Below are positions 32,951-41,785 of a DNA stretch of 64,000 nt, in pieces. Under the pieces are notes generated by a model. The model was given only the letters and a program-made list of their open reading frames with translations, ran no database searches and had not been told where the DNA came from. Each line of letters begins with the position of its first letter. Within the stretch, counting starts at the first letter, position 1. Both the position numbers and the translations under genes were made by a program. The DNA comes from Vibrio breoganii (GTDB taxonomy: Bacteria > Pseudomonadota > Gammaproteobacteria > Enterobacterales > Vibrionaceae). Location of the stretch: contig NZ_CP016177.1 of the NCBI RefSeq assembly GCF_001677275.1, positions 434,001 through 498,000 on the forward strand. Reading direction: 5' to 3'.

Positions 32951-34227
32951 AGCTGTATAACATCAAAGAAAATGACGAGCAGGTCTCTTTTGGACAAGCG
33001 GTTCGTCAGGGGTTAGGACGCAACCAAGGGTTGTTTTTTCCAACTGATATCCCAGCACTCGATAACATCGACGCGTTGCTCGAGGAAGACTTTGTAACCC
33101 GAAGCAGTAAGATACTTTCGGCGCTTATTGGTGACGAGCTTTCTGAGTCTCAAGTCTCTCAGATGGTAGACACTGCATTTCAATTTCCAGCGCCTATCAA
33201 ATCAGTTAAAGATGGCACGTATGCACTAGAACTGTTCCACGGTCCTACTCTTGCGTTTAAGGACTTTGGCGGTCGCTTTATGGCTCAGTCACTAGCAACG
33301 GTTTCTAAGGGGGGCAAGATCACTATCTTGACGGCAACCTCAGGTGACACAGGCGCAGCGGTTGCTCATGCCTTTTACGGCATGGCGGATATCAACGTCG
33401 TTATTCTGTATCCAAAAGGCAAGATCAGCCCTCTTCAAGAGAAACTGTTCTGTACCCTTGGCAAGAACATTCATACTGTTGCCATTGATGGTGATTTTGA
33501 TGACTGTCAGGCATTGGTGAAGAAGGCATTTGATGATGAAGCTCTACGTCAAGAAATTGGCCTGAACTCAGCGAACTCAATCAATATCAGCCGTTTGATG
33601 GCTCAAATCTGTTACTACTTTGAAGCCGCTGCTCAAATGAGCAAGTCAGAGCGTGAAAATCTCGTGATTTCAGTGCCAAGTGGTAACTTTGGTAACCTAA
33701 CAGCTGGCTTGCTTGCCAAAGCCTTAGGTTTGCCAATCAAGCGCTTTATCGCCGCAACCAATGCCAACGATACTGTGCCACGCTACCTAGAAACGGGTAA
33801 GTGGGAGCCAAAACCAACGGTTGCGACGACTTCAAACGCAATGGATGTTAGCCAGCCCAATAACTGGCCTCGTATTGAAGAGCTTTGTCAGCGCGAAGGC
33901 TGGGGATTAGATACTCTTGGTAGTGCAGCCGTAACGGATGAGCAAAGTGCCGCGAGCGTGAAGGAGCTGCACGATTCAGGCTATCTATGTGAGCCTCATG
34001 GCGCGATTGCTTACCGTGCACTTCAAGAGCAACTTGCTGAGGGTGAAACCGGCCTGTTCCTATGCACCGCTCACCCTGCGAAGTTCAAAGAAGTGGTCGA
34101 TGATATCCTAGGCACTGATATTGAATTACCAGGACCTCTGGCAAAGCATGCTGCGATGGACCTGTTGTCTGAAGACCTTGCTAATGATTTTGACCTGCTA
34201 AAAACAGTGTTGAGAAAAGTACAGTAA
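32947..34227 (+). CDS. thrC: Threonine synthase
   Basis: ThrC converts O-phosphohomoserine to threonine with pyridoxal phosphate. The 426-residue protein (E. coli 428) has the PLP lysine in [16 protein letters not shown], the substrate stretch [15 protein letters not shown], and the phosphate-binding loop [13 protein letters not shown]. The start codon overlaps the thrB stop by four bases (ATGA). It is the last gene of thrLABC; a rho-independent terminator follows 20 bases after the stop. Confidence 0.98.
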   Translation: MKLYNIKENDEQVSFGQAVRQGLGRNQGLFFPTDIPALDNIDALLEEDFVTRSSKILSALIGDELSESQVSQMVDTAFQFPAPIKSVKDGTYALELFHGPTLAFKDFGGRFMAQSLATVSKGGKITILTATSGDTGAAVAHAFYGMADINVVILYPKGKISPLQEKLFCTLGKNIHTVAIDGDFDDCQALVKKAFDDEALRQEIGLNSANSINISRLMAQICYYFEAAAQMSKSERENLVISVPSGNFGNLTAGLLAKALGLPIKRFIAATNANDTVPRYLETGKWEPKPTVATTSNAMDVSQPNNWPRIEELCQREGWGLDTLGSAAVTDEQSAASVKELHDSGYLCEPHGAIAYRALQEQLAEGETGLFLCTAHPAKFKEVVDDILGTDIELPGPLAKHAAMDLLSEDLANDFDLLKTVLRKVQ

Positions 34228-34246
34228 TCTTCTGCAGATAAAAAAA

Positions 34247-34269
34247 ACGGCGCTCAGGCGCCGTTTTTT
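34247..34269 (+). terminator. Rho-independent terminator after thrC
   Basis: Stem ACGGCGC/GCGCCGT with a four-base loop, preceded by A and followed by five to six T. Confidence 0.9.
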
Positions 34270-34294
34270 GTGTCTATAGCAAATGAATAGACAC

Positions 34295-34324
34295 AAAAAA
34301 GCCCGGCAACGTGAATTGCCAGGC
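34295..34324 (-). terminator. Rho-independent terminator after grcA
   Basis: On the minus strand GCCTGGCAA pairs with TTGCCGGGC (one U-G) and is followed by six T. It lies 28 bases downstream of the grcA stop. Confidence 0.85.
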
Positions 34325-34351
34325 TTTTAGCATTTTTACTAAAGCTCTAGA

Positions 34352-34729
34352 TTATAGAGACTCAGTGAAAGTACGTGCGATAACGTCTTTTTGCTGTTCA
34401 GCTGTTAGAGAGTTGAAACGTACAGCGTAGCCCGATACACGGATAGTTAGCTGAGGGTATTTCTCAGGGTGCTTAACAGCGTCTTCTAGAGTATCACGCT
34501 TAAGAACGTTCACGTTTAGGTGCTGACCGCCTTCGATTTTAGGTGCTTTTTCGATAGCGATTTCACGGCTCTCGTAGTCACCTAGATCTGAAGCAGGGAT
34601 TACTTGATCTGCTTCATAGCCAGACGCTGCAACAACACAACGAGCTTCGTTCTTTTCAGAATCTAGTAGCCAGATAGAGTTTAGAAGCTCATCGTTAGCT
34701 GCCTTAGTGATTTGAATTCCTTGGATCAT
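34352..34729 (-). CDS. grcA: Autonomous glycyl radical cofactor GrcA (YfiD)
   Basis: GrcA is a spare glycyl-radical domain that restores oxygen-damaged pyruvate formate-lyase. The 125-residue protein starts [18 protein letters not shown], as in E. coli YfiD, and carries the radical glycine at Gly100 in [12 protein letters not shown] chose the ATG at 34729, which has AGGAG seven bases upstream, over an in-frame ATG six codons earlier (MAEEKI) that the family lacks. An FNR-type box lies about 90 bases upstream, which fits the anaerobic/low-pH induction known in E. coli. Its own terminator follows. Confidence 0.96.
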   Translation of the reverse strand: MIQGIQITKAANDELLNSIWLLDSEKNEARCVVAASGYEADQVIPASDLGDYESREIAIEKAPKIEGGQHLNVNVLKRDTLEDAVKHPEKYPQLTIRVSGYAVRFNSLTAEQQKDVIARTFTESL

Positions 34730-35048
34730 AATTTTCTCCTCAGCCACATATGTGGGTTCGATTTACGGATAAACTTGGAGCTTTTTCAATCGCTCACTGC
34801 ATGTTTGCCATTTTAATATTGATTTACGTCAAAAAACAACTAAAAACCATATTTTTTTTAAGGTGTTTTCCATGACTATGATCAAGTTATAATTAATTCA
34901 TTGATTTACAGTTCGATCTTTAACAATATTGGCGAAATTGGCCGTTATTGTGTGGTTTTTTAACAACATTTGTATCAAATTTGTTGCTGTATGCGTTGAG
35001 CATATCATGGTGTAAGTGACAAGAATTGGAAGATAAAGAGAACTTTTT
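34730..35048. promoter_or_regulatory. grcA-nfo divergent region with FNR-type box
   Basis: No gene lies in this 319-base gap. TTGATTTACGTCAA at 34819-34832 matches the FNR consensus TTGAT-N4-ATCAA at nine of ten positions and is about 90 bases upstream of grcA. A second TTGATTTAC at 34901-34909 has only the left half-site. E. coli grcA (yfiD) is controlled by two tandem FNR sites, and this arrangement resembles that. The grcA leader also has a 12-bp palindrome CCACATATGTGG at 34744-34755. I saw no clear nfo promoter. Confidence 0.65.
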
Positions 35049-35900
35049 ATGTCGACAAACAAGTTTATTGGTGCGCATGTCTCCGCCGCTGGTGGCGTAG
35101 AAAATGCTCCTCTTAGAGCAAAAGAAATTGGTGCCAACGCCTTCGCCTTGTTCACTAAGAATCAGCGCCAGTGGGTGGCTAAGCCCTTAACGCAAAAAAG
35201 CATCGATTCATTCAAGAAAAACTGCACGGCGTTAGGGTTCAAAACTGAGCAGATCCTGCCACACGACTCATACTTGATAAATTTGGGTGCCCCTGAAGAA
35301 GAAAAACTAGAGAAGTCTCGCGCCGCATTTATTGATGAGATGGAGCGTTGTGAGCAGCTGGGTTTGACGCTATTGAATTTCCACCCTGGCAGTCACTTAA
35401 AGAAAATCTCAGAAACAGAGTGCTTGGCGCGTATTGCCGAATCCATCAACCTTGCTCACAAAGCAGTACCGAATGTGATAGCGGTTATTGAGAACACCGC
35501 AGGGCAGGGTACTAACCTCGGCTGGCGATTTGAACATCTAGCGGAAATCATTGAACAGGTTGAAGATAAAAGCCGTGTTGGCGTATGTATCGATACCTGT
35601 CACACCTTTGTTGCTGGGTACGACCTACGAACGTTTGAGGCGTGTGAGGAGACATTTGCAGAGTTTGATCGTGTAGTGGGTATGCACTATTTGCGTGCAA
35701 TGCACATCAATGATTCAAAAATAGCACTGGGTGGGAAGGTCGATCGACATCATTCATTGGGGGCTGGAGAAATCGGTTGGGATTGTTTTAAGTACATTTG
35801 TCAGGATTCGCGTTTTGACGGAATCCCGCTGATCCTAGAAACCATCGAGCCTGAGATATGGAAAGATGAGATTCAAAGCCTGCGAGCGTTCGCACTTTAA
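35049..35900 (+). CDS. nfo: Endonuclease IV (AP endonuclease)
   Basis: Nfo cuts DNA 5' to abasic sites in base excision repair. The 283-residue TIM-barrel protein starts [17 protein letters not shown]. It contains the zinc-ligand signatures of the family: [30 protein letters not shown], and [21 protein letters not shown] with the final ETIEPEIW. Length equals E. coli Nfo (285). It is divergent from grcA and lies upstream of ung, the uracil glycosylase that creates its substrate. Confidence 0.97.
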   Translation: MSTNKFIGAHVSAAGGVENAPLRAKEIGANAFALFTKNQRQWVAKPLTQKSIDSFKKNCTALGFKTEQILPHDSYLINLGAPEEEKLEKSRAAFIDEMERCEQLGLTLLNFHPGSHLKKISETECLARIAESINLAHKAVPNVIAVIENTAGQGTNLGWRFEHLAEIIEQVEDKSRVGVCIDTCHTFVAGYDLRTFEACEETFAEFDRVVGMHYLRAMHINDSKIALGGKVDRHHSLGAGEIGWDCFKYICQDSRFDGIPLILETIEPEIWKDEIQSLRAFAL

Positions 35901-35950
35901 ATTATTTTTCTAATTGTTTGCTTTATTGGCACGCTTCTTCCATTACTTAA

Positions 35951-35966
35951 AGTGACAGCCGTCACA
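35951..35966. promoter_or_regulatory. GTGAC-N4-GTCAC operator between nfo and ung
   Basis: AGTGA-CAGCCG-TCACA matches the CRP core at nine of ten positions. It has the same GTGAC-N4-GTCAC form as sites at 7059-7074 and 43091-43106. It sits 20 bases before a possible 29-codon gene. Confidence 0.5.
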
Positions 35967-35985
35967 AATAGAATTGGAGTGTGCC

Positions 35986-36075
35986 ATGTTTACATCTATC
36001 TTCCCTCAAGCTCGTCCATGTCAACGTGGTCAAGGTCACCATCGCTCTCCTCAGCGCAGTACTAAAAAGAAGTAA
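35986..36075 (+). CDS. Possible 29-residue basic small protein
   Basis: A 30-codon frame, ATG to TAA, lies between nfo and ung. It would encode [19 protein letters not shown] followed by [10 protein letters not shown]: a short hydrophobic start, then a strongly basic tail rich in Arg, His and Lys with no acidic residue. A GGAG ribosome site lies six bases upstream, and a CRP-like palindrome lies 20 bases before the start. No family is recognised. Evidence for a gene is the ribosome site plus composition; conservation is untested, and chance cannot be excluded. Confidence 0.4.
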   Translation: MFTSIFPQARPCQRGQGHHRSPQRSTKKK

Positions 36076-36140
36076 TACCTAAATCTGACTCAGTATGCCA
36101 ATATCTTCTTTATTGTGACAAAGAGATAGAGAAGACGGCA

Positions 36141-36821
36141 TTGAGTTGGCAAGCATTTATTGAACAGGAGCGCTCGCAAGAGTACTTCCAAATCCTACAA
36201 GCTTTTATCGATGAAGAACGTGCTTCAGGTAAAGCCATTTATCCTGCACCGGAGCATGTGTTTGCCGCATTTGAGCAGACACCGATAGAGAAGACTAAAG
36301 TGGTCATTCTTGGCCAAGACCCTTATCACGGCCCAAATCAAGCCCACGGTCTGAGTTTTTCAGTGTTGCCGGGTAATAAAATCCCACCTTCTCTTCGCAA
36401 TATCTATAAGGAACTCTCACAAGACATTGAGGGCTTTGAGGTGCCAGATCATGGCTGTCTAAAGTCTTGGGCAGAGCAGGGCGTACTGCTACTGAATACA
36501 GTGCTGACCGTTGAACAAGGCAAAGCCCACTCTCATGCAAAAAGTGGCTGGGAGATATTCACGTTAAGAGCCATTGAGTATTTGGCTAACCAGCAGAAAA
36601 ATATCGTTTTTATACTTTGGGGGGCACACGCTCAGAAAAAAGTGGCCAGCATCAATGCGGATGATCACTGCATACTCACTTCACCTCATCCATCCCCATT
36701 ATCGGCTCGACGTGGCTTTTTTGGTTGTCGACATTTTTCCTTAGCCAACCGTTATTTAGATCAACACGGCAAAAACGGCATAAACTGGCCTATCCCAACC
36801 GCTAATTTGACGCTTTTTTGA
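36141..36821 (+). CDS. ung: Uracil-DNA glycosylase
   Basis: Ung removes uracil from DNA. The 226-residue family 1 enzyme has the water-activating motif [17 protein letters not shown] with catalytic Asp60 (Asp64 in E. coli), [19 protein letters not shown], and the leucine/His loop [15 protein letters not shown]. The start is a TTG ([11 protein letters not shown]); no in-frame ATG or GTG exists between it and the upstream stop region, and alignment to E. coli (ELTWHDVL) supports it. The ribosome site (GAGAAG) is modest. The C-terminus matches family length. Confidence 0.94.
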   Translation: MSWQAFIEQERSQEYFQILQAFIDEERASGKAIYPAPEHVFAAFEQTPIEKTKVVILGQDPYHGPNQAHGLSFSVLPGNKIPPSLRNIYKELSQDIEGFEVPDHGCLKSWAEQGVLLLNTVLTVEQGKAHSHAKSGWEIFTLRAIEYLANQQKNIVFILWGAHAQKKVASINADDHCILTSPHPSPLSARRGFFGCRHFSLANRYLDQHGKNGINWPIPTANLTLF

Positions 36822-36891
36822 GGTATCCCTAAAACATAGATCGGTAAAATTGCTTAAACTTAAGTCAGTTATTGATATGGAGGGATGAATC

Positions 36892-37443
36892 ATGATGATT
36901 GAAAGGATCCGTCGCGAGCACGGGTACATGGTGCGCTTGCTCGCGATCTTGAGGAAGAAACTGACGCAACTGAAAAGTGAAGAGCCGATCAACTATACCT
37001 TGTTAAAAGAGATTGTTGATTATCTTTGCGATCACTCTGAAAAAACGCACCACCCTAAAGAAGATCTTATTTATCATTACTTTATTGAGAAGTATGGCGA
37101 GCAAGATAAGATCAGCAATCTTGAAGCCGAACACATCGTCCTATCTAAGACAACGCACGAGTTTTTGGATGTTGTGGAGATGGTATTGCAAGATGCTGTG
37201 GTTCCTTTGGATGTGTTTGCGCAGCAACTGGAAACCTTTATTCAAGAGCAAAAACGACACCTAGATCTTGAGGAGCGTGAAGTTCTACCTTTGATCAATA
37301 AAACTTTTAGTACTTCAGATTGGCAATATCTTGAGAAAAAATGGGGTGCACAAGAAGACGACCCTGTGTTTGGTGAGACCATTGCTGATAAGTACAAGCA
37401 GCTGGCTGCTAGAGTCAAGCAAACGGATGAAGAGTGCATTTAG
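36892..37443 (+). CDS. Hemerythrin HHE domain protein
   Basis: A 183-residue all-helical protein of the hemerythrin-like (HHE cation-binding) family. Candidate di-iron ligands recur with helix spacing: REHGYM near residue 10, CDHSEKTHHPKEDLIYHYF near 47-64, LEAEHIVLS near 81, and QEQKRHLDLEEREVLP near 120-135. Such proteins bind oxygen, NO or iron; the specific role here is unknown. Two tandem ATGs open the frame, with GGAGG upstream (TGGAGGGATGAATC). It is single and followed by a terminator. Confidence 0.85.
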   Translation: MMIERIRREHGYMVRLLAILRKKLTQLKSEEPINYTLLKEIVDYLCDHSEKTHHPKEDLIYHYFIEKYGEQDKISNLEAEHIVLSKTTHEFLDVVEMVLQDAVVPLDVFAQQLETFIQEQKRHLDLEEREVLPLINKTFSTSDWQYLEKKWGAQEDDPVFGETIADKYKQLAARVKQTDEECI

Positions 37444-37455
37444 GACAGATATAAA

Positions 37456-37485
37456 AAAGGATGGGTTAGACCCATCCTTTGTTTT
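37456..37485. terminator. Terminator between hemerythrin and DUF3545 genes
   Basis: An 11-bp perfect stem AAAGGATGGGT/ACCCATCCTTT with a three-base loop has A on the left and T on the right, so it can serve both converging genes. Confidence 0.88.
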
Positions 37486-37500
37486 TCAAGGGAATCCGTT

Positions 37501-37686
37501 TTACAGCTGAATGTCTTCTAAGCGATATTCACTGCACACGTCCAAATCCAACAACTCCTTTTGTAGTCTCTGACGATCTTTGATTGCTTCAATTTCACGC
37601 CACTTACGTTTTACCGGTTTTGAGCGGCCTCTGCGAGTCCCGCTTTCTTCTGATTCAAAGATACTTTCAAGTTGCAAGCCATCCAT
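37501..37686 (-). CDS. DUF3545 family small protein
   Basis: A 61-residue protein, MDGLQLESIFESEESG at the start, then a basic helical centre (RSKPVKRKWREIEAIKDRQR) and an acidic end (ELLDLDVCSEYRLEDIQL). It fits DUF3545, a small family of vibrios and relatives with no known function. An AAGGGA ribosome site precedes the ATG. It is convergent with the hemerythrin gene and shares its terminator. No membrane or signal segment is visible. Confidence 0.72.
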   Translation of the reverse strand: MDGLQLESIFESEESGTRRGRSKPVKRKWREIEAIKDRQRLQKELLDLDVCSEYRLEDIQL

Positions 37687-38087
37687 AAGCTATCCCTTCT
37701 AACTGTAATTAAGTACTTTTCTAGCGATTACCTAGCGTGGGTTAAAAACCCTTTAACCGGCTAAGCAAGCTTGCCGACATTATTACCACGAACATTGCCA
37801 CTTTATCTTTGAACTGTTTCGCAATTATTTCTCAATCGTGAAGCTTTTGTTCATCAATGAGGGCTATTTCACACTGGCATATAACATAGCTGTATGAAAA
37901 ATATACGAAAAAGTGTGCAATTTGATTTCTGATGGCGATGACGGCATGATGCGCTCGAAAAATGTAATTCGAAGAATGGTGTATGGGTAATCGTTTGCCC
38001 TCTACAATACTCAGGTCAAATTATAAAAAAGCCGAGTAGTAACCATTCCATTGCTCTTAATCGAGCCTATTTGAGTACGAGGTTGAT
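37687..38087. other. Intergenic region upstream of the AGCS symporter
   Basis: A 401-base gap between divergent DUF3545 and symporter genes. It is AT-rich. A -10-like TACAAT at 38003-38008 is present without a good -35. A small inverted repeat GGTTAAAAACCCTTTAACC occurs near 37740-37758. No gene, tRNA or repeat family was recognised. Confidence 0.5.
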
Positions 38088-39542
38088 GTGACAGACATAA
38101 TCAATTTAATGAACGATCTTCTTTGGGGATCAATCCTTGTTTACCTACTTGTAGGTGGCGGTATTTACTTTACCGTTCGTCTTGGTTTTATTCAGTTCAG
38201 ACACTTTGGTCACATGTTCAGTGTTCTAAAAAACAGTCGTAAAGCCGACAAAGCTGGTATTTCTTCTTTCCAAGCACTTTGTACCAGTCTTGCAGCGCGT
38301 GTTGGTACCGGTAATATGGCCGGTGTTGCGGTAGCACTAACCGTAGGTGGCCCGGGTGCTATCTTCTGGATGTGGCTGATCGCTATGCTAGGTATGGCAA
38401 CGTCATTTGCTGAGAGTTCACTGGCGCAGCTATACAAGACCAAAGATGAAGACGGTAACTACCGTGGCGGCCCTGCTTACTACATGGAAAAAGGGCTAGG
38501 AATGCGTTGGATGGGGGTATTGTTCTCTATCTTCCTCATTATCGCTTTCGGTCTAGTGTTTAACTCAGTTCAAGCAAACTCAATTGCGAGCGCGATGAAC
38601 ACGGCATTTGGTATTGAACCAATGTACGTCGGTATCGGTGTTGCTGTGCTGTCTGCATTCGTTATCTTCGGTGGTATTCGTAAGATTGCTCGCACAGCAG
38701 AACTTATCGTTCCTGTGATGGCTCTGGCTTACCTTGCTCTAGCACTATTCGTTATGTTCTCTAACTTGGATAAAGTACCAGACGTATTGGTTCTTATCTT
38801 CAAGAGTGCATTTGGTTTGCAAGAAGCGGCTGCGGGTGGCGTAGGTTACGCCATTGCTCAAGCAATGATTAATGGTATCAAGCGCGGTTTGTTCTCGAAC
38901 GAAGCGGGTATGGGTTCTGCGCCTAACGCTGCGGCATCGGCAACACCTTACCCACCGCATCCAGCATCACAAGGTTATGTACAGATGCTAGGTGTGTTCA
39001 CAGACACTATCGTTATCTGTTCTGCAACCGTTGCGATTATCCTGGTTTCTGGTGAGTACGTACCTCACGGTGAGATTACCGGTATCGAGCTAACTCAGCG
39101 TGCATTGACCGCAGAAGTGGGCGAATGGGGTGGCATCTTTGTTGCTGTTGCTATCTTCTTCTTTGCGTTCACCTCTATCATTGCGAACTACTCGTATGCC
39201 GAGACGAACCTTATCTTCCTTGAGCACAACCACAAAGCGGGTCTAAACATCTTCCGCGTGATTGTACTGGGCATGGTGTTGTTTGGCGCTGTATCGAGCT
39301 TACCTGTGGTTTGGGCTATGGCTGATGTCTCTATGGGCTTGATGGCGATAGTCAACATGGTGGCTATCTTGCTGCTGTCTGGCATCGTAGTGAAGCTGGC
39401 AAAAGACTATAACCAACAACTAAAAGCGGGTAAGGTGCCAACCTTTAACGCTAAAGACTACCCAGAGCTTCACTCTCAACTAGAAGAGGGTATCTGGGAC
39501 GATCACGAAGAGCTAAAGGCTCAGGTGCAAAGAAACAAATAA
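38088..39542 (+). CDS. Sodium:alanine/glycine symporter (AGCS family)
   Basis: A 484-residue inner-membrane symporter that imports alanine or glycine with sodium. AGCS signatures are clear: RVGTGNMAGVAVALTVGGPGA (split: RVGTGNMAGVAVAL, TVGGPGAIFWMW), FAESSLAQLYKT, GGPAYYMEKGLG, and KRGLFSNEAGMGSAPNAAA. About eleven hydrophobic helices are visible. The start is GTG at 38088, with GAGG five bases upstream. E. coli yaaJ, of the same family, lies near thrABC and yaaA as this one does. A terminator follows at 39573-39600. Confidence 0.92.
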   Translation: MTDIINLMNDLLWGSILVYLLVGGGIYFTVRLGFIQFRHFGHMFSVLKNSRKADKAGISSFQALCTSLAARVGTGNMAGVAVALTVGGPGAIFWMWLIAMLGMATSFAESSLAQLYKTKDEDGNYRGGPAYYMEKGLGMRWMGVLFSIFLIIAFGLVFNSVQANSIASAMNTAFGIEPMYVGIGVAVLSAFVIFGGIRKIARTAELIVPVMALAYLALALFVMFSNLDKVPDVLVLIFKSAFGLQEAAAGGVGYAIAQAMINGIKRGLFSNEAGMGSAPNAAASATPYPPHPASQGYVQMLGVFTDTIVICSATVAIILVSGEYVPHGEITGIELTQRALTAEVGEWGGIFVAVAIFFFAFTSIIANYSYAETNLIFLEHNHKAGLNIFRVIVLGMVLFGAVSSLPVVWAMADVSMGLMAIVNMVAILLLSGIVVKLAKDYNQQLKAGKVPTFNAKDYPELHSQLEEGIWDDHEELKAQVQRNK

Positions 39543-39572
39543 TCGACAACGCCGATTAAAACAATAGTAAGA

Positions 39573-39600
39573 GCCGTGCTGACTTAGCACGGCTTTTTTT
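39573..39600 (+). terminator. Rho-independent terminator after the AGCS symporter
   Basis: Stem GCCGTGCT/AGCACGGC with a five-base loop is followed by seven to eight T. Confidence 0.92.
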
Positions 39601-39608
39601 ATACTCTA

Positions 39609-39871
39609 GGGTCTGTTGACCTTTTGCGATTGAATTTTGCTCGACCAGAAGTCATTTAATCAAGGCGAGGGACTTGCCGCTTAGTCATCTAAGCAAAAGT
39701 CGCTCAACGATGAGTAAATGGGTTCTGGTCGAGCCCTTCGGGTAGCGCTTTGTTGGGCATTTCTACCGCGTTAGTCACTTTTCATGTGGAACCACCACAC
39801 CTAAAAGCGACTGCCTTGTATTAATACCCAACAAATCGCTACAAAAACAACCTCAAAAGATCAACAGACCC
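39609..39871. mobile_element. 263-bp MITE-like element with TA flanks
   Basis: Terminal inverted repeats GGGTCTGTTGACCTTTTG and CAAAAGATCAACAGACCC (one mismatch in 18) bound the element, with TA on each side (39607-39608 and 39872-39873). Inside are three further inverted pairs: a 20-base arm at 39639-39658 matching 39715-39734 at 18 positions, CTTAG/CTAAG at 39680-39693, and a 14-base arm at 39744-39757 matching 39827-39840 at 13. No coding frame fits. TA duplication with short terminal repeats suggests mobilisation by an IS630/mariner-type transposase in trans, which is an inference. Confidence 0.75.
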
Positions 39872-39911
39872 TAAGTACATATCGCAAGTAACCCGAGTAA
39901 AGGACATTGGT

Positions 39912-40685
39912 ATGCTGATTTTAGTCTCACCGGCAAAAACGCTAGATTTTGAATCGCCACTGGCGACAGAGCGCTATACACAACCTGATTTTATTGCTGA
40001 TTCAGCAGAGTTGGTGACGGTGTGTAAAAAACTGACTCCAGCGGATATCTCTGGCTTAATGAAGGTCAGCGATAAGATTGCAGGACTGAACGTGGCACGC
40101 TTTCAGGAGTGGAGCAAAACCTTCACCCCCGAAAACTCACGCCCAGCGATCCTTGCTTTTAAGGGAGACGTCTATACGGGGCTTGAGGCTGAGACATTCA
40201 GTGAGCAAGACTTTGATTATGCGCAGAGCCATTTCCGTATGCTATCGGGCTTGTATGGGCTGTTAAAGCCATTAGACCTTATGCAACCCTATCGCCTAGA
40301 GATGGGGACAAGACTCGCCAATGATAGAGGCAGTAACCTGTATCATTTCTGGGGAGACAAGATCACCGATAAGGTCAATGAAGCCTTGGCTGAGCAAGGG
40401 GATGATCTTCTGATCAATCTAGCATCAAATGAGTACTTTAAAGCGGTCAAACCAAAGAATGTCCAAGGCCGAGTCATTACTCCAGTGTTTAAAGACCTGA
40501 AAAATGGCCAATATAAGGTGATTAGTTTCTTTGCTAAGAAGGCAAGGGGCATGATGGCGAAATACATCATTCAGAATCAAGTTGATAGTCTGGATGCTCT
40601 AAAGCAGTTTGATTACGCGGGTTACTACTTTAGTGATACGGATTCTACCGCTAGAGAGCTCGTCTTTAAGCGAGATGAGCAGTAG
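39912..40685 (+). CDS. yaaA: Peroxide stress protein YaaA (DUF328)
   Basis: A 257-residue member of the YaaA/UPF0246 family, which lowers free intracellular iron and limits oxidative damage during peroxide stress in E. coli and has a DNA-binding helix-hairpin-helix fold. The start [17 protein letters not shown] is the family signature. [42 protein letters not shown], and [11 protein letters not shown] are also conserved. Length matches E. coli (258). AAAGGA lies upstream of the ATG. It sits immediately after the MITE-like element, so its promoter may be in or next to that element. Confidence 0.94.
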   Translation: MLILVSPAKTLDFESPLATERYTQPDFIADSAELVTVCKKLTPADISGLMKVSDKIAGLNVARFQEWSKTFTPENSRPAILAFKGDVYTGLEAETFSEQDFDYAQSHFRMLSGLYGLLKPLDLMQPYRLEMGTRLANDRGSNLYHFWGDKITDKVNEALAEQGDDLLINLASNEYFKAVKPKNVQGRVITPVFKDLKNGQYKVISFFAKKARGMMAKYIIQNQVDSLDALKQFDYAGYYFSDTDSTARELVFKRDEQ

Positions 40686-40691
40686 GGGATA

Positions 40692-40726
40692 GGCCCTAGG
40701 ATACTGGGTTCTAGGATTCTAGGGCC
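40692..40726. repeat. Heptamer-like palindromic repeat downstream of yaaA
   Basis: GGCCCTAGGAT pairs with ATTCTAGGGCC (one wobble) around a 13-base loop, and the sequence inside repeats TCTAGG with a seven-base period. It resembles the CTAG-containing heptamer array at 8735-8839. No T tract follows on either strand, so it is not an ordinary terminator. Confidence 0.5.
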
Positions 40727-40758
40727 CAGAACTCAGCTCCCTGAAGCCTATTAATCGC

Positions 40759-41313
40759 ATGCAAATCGAAACATCCAGACTGATACTGAGAGCGTGGAAA
40801 GCGAAAGATTTTGATGCCTTTGTGCAGATGAACCAGAGCCCTGAGGTCATGCGATTCTTCCCGGATACGCTGACCCCTATGCAAAGTGTAGAATCGGTAC
40901 GACGCTTGTCTGAAGAACTCGACAGCCAAGGCTGGGGAATGTGGGCCATAGAATGCAAACTCACCCATCAGTTTGTCGGCATGGTGGGCTTACAGCAACG
41001 TTCAACTGAAGATGGTATTTTAAATAATCCCTTTGTTGAAATTGCTTGGCGGTTGCAGAAAGAGTTCTGGGGGCAAGGCTTGGCGCCAGAGGCCGCTGCT
41101 GCGGTGTTGGCGCATGCCTTCATACAGCTTAAATTCGATACTATCTATAGCTTAACGGCCTTAAGTAACCTTCCGTCTCAGCGAGTAATGCAAAAGATAG
41201 GGATGCACAATACCGACAGAGATTTCCAACACCCTAAACTCGATGCCGATTCTCCTCTTAGTTGGCACTGCCTCTATAAGCTCACCAAATCACAGTGGTT
41301 AAGCTCAAGATGA
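40759..41313 (+). CDS. GNAT N-acetyltransferase (RimJ/RimL-like)
   Basis: A 184-residue GNAT-fold acetyltransferase of the RimJ/RimL type. It opens with METSRLILR-like QIETSRLILRAWKAKDFDAF. The core shows FVGMVGLQQ, VEIAWRLQKEFWGQGLAPEAA (acetyl-CoA loop QGLAPEA), and the terminal ALSNLPSQRVMQKIGM, where the substrate-side helix ends. The acceptor cannot be named; it could be a protein N-terminus, a small metabolite or an antibiotic. It follows yaaA by 73 bases, across the CTAG-rich hairpin. No strong ribosome site is visible. Confidence 0.85.
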   Translation: MQIETSRLILRAWKAKDFDAFVQMNQSPEVMRFFPDTLTPMQSVESVRRLSEELDSQGWGMWAIECKLTHQFVGMVGLQQRSTEDGILNNPFVEIAWRLQKEFWGQGLAPEAAAAVLAHAFIQLKFDTIYSLTALSNLPSQRVMQKIGMHNTDRDFQHPKLDADSPLSWHCLYKLTKSQWLSSR

Positions 41314-41351
41314 TCCTAAACTAAGGGAATCATTTTAATGGGAGTAGAGCC

Positions 41352-41780
41352 ATGGACGCGAGGGTAAGCATCATTACATTGGGGGTATCAGATCTGAAGC
41401 GTTCGCACGCCTTTTATTCGGCGCTCGGTTTTCCTTCCAGTTATACAGAAGAGCAAGATATCGTGTTCTTCAGAATATCGGGTGTTTGTGTTGCCCTTTA
41501 TCCCATGCAAAAACTAGCGGAAGATATTGGAATTGATATCCCAGACAATCAAAGTCCAACGCCAATGATGACCCTCGCACACAATACCAAAGCACAGCAT
41601 CAGGTAGATGAGATCCTAGACCTAGCGGTCCAAGCGGGTGGAACTCTAGTTAAGCCTGCTCAACGAGTATTTTGGGGTGGTTACAGCGGTTATTTTCGAG
41701 ATCCAGATGGGCATTACTGGGAAATAGCTCATGCCGATTTTTGGCAGTTCAATGCAGATGGTAGCTTAGTGATTGAGTAA
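41352..41780 (+). CDS. VOC (glyoxalase/bleomycin-resistance fold) protein
   Basis: A 142-residue protein with the VOC fold. The first beta-alpha-beta unit is ARVSIITLGVSDLKRSHAFYSALGF, and the second includes AGGTLVKPAQRVFWGGYSGYF and the terminal RDPDGHYWEIAHADF. The final Glu of WEIA is a usual metal ligand. Substrate is unknown; VOC members include dioxygenases, isomerases and resistance proteins. GGGAGT lies just upstream of the ATG. It follows the GNAT gene by 38 bases and may share its transcript. Confidence 0.85.
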   Translation: MDARVSIITLGVSDLKRSHAFYSALGFPSSYTEEQDIVFFRISGVCVALYPMQKLAEDIGIDIPDNQSPTPMMTLAHNTKAQHQVDEILDLAVQAGGTLVKPAQRVFWGGYSGYFRDPDGHYWEIAHADFWQFNADGSLVIE

Positions 41781-41785
41781 CAAAG

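Noticed and set aside
38088..39542. Full gene symbol yaaJ for the AGCS symporter
   Set aside because: Position near thr and yaaA suggests it, but several AGCS paralogues exist in vibrios, so I left the symbol blank.
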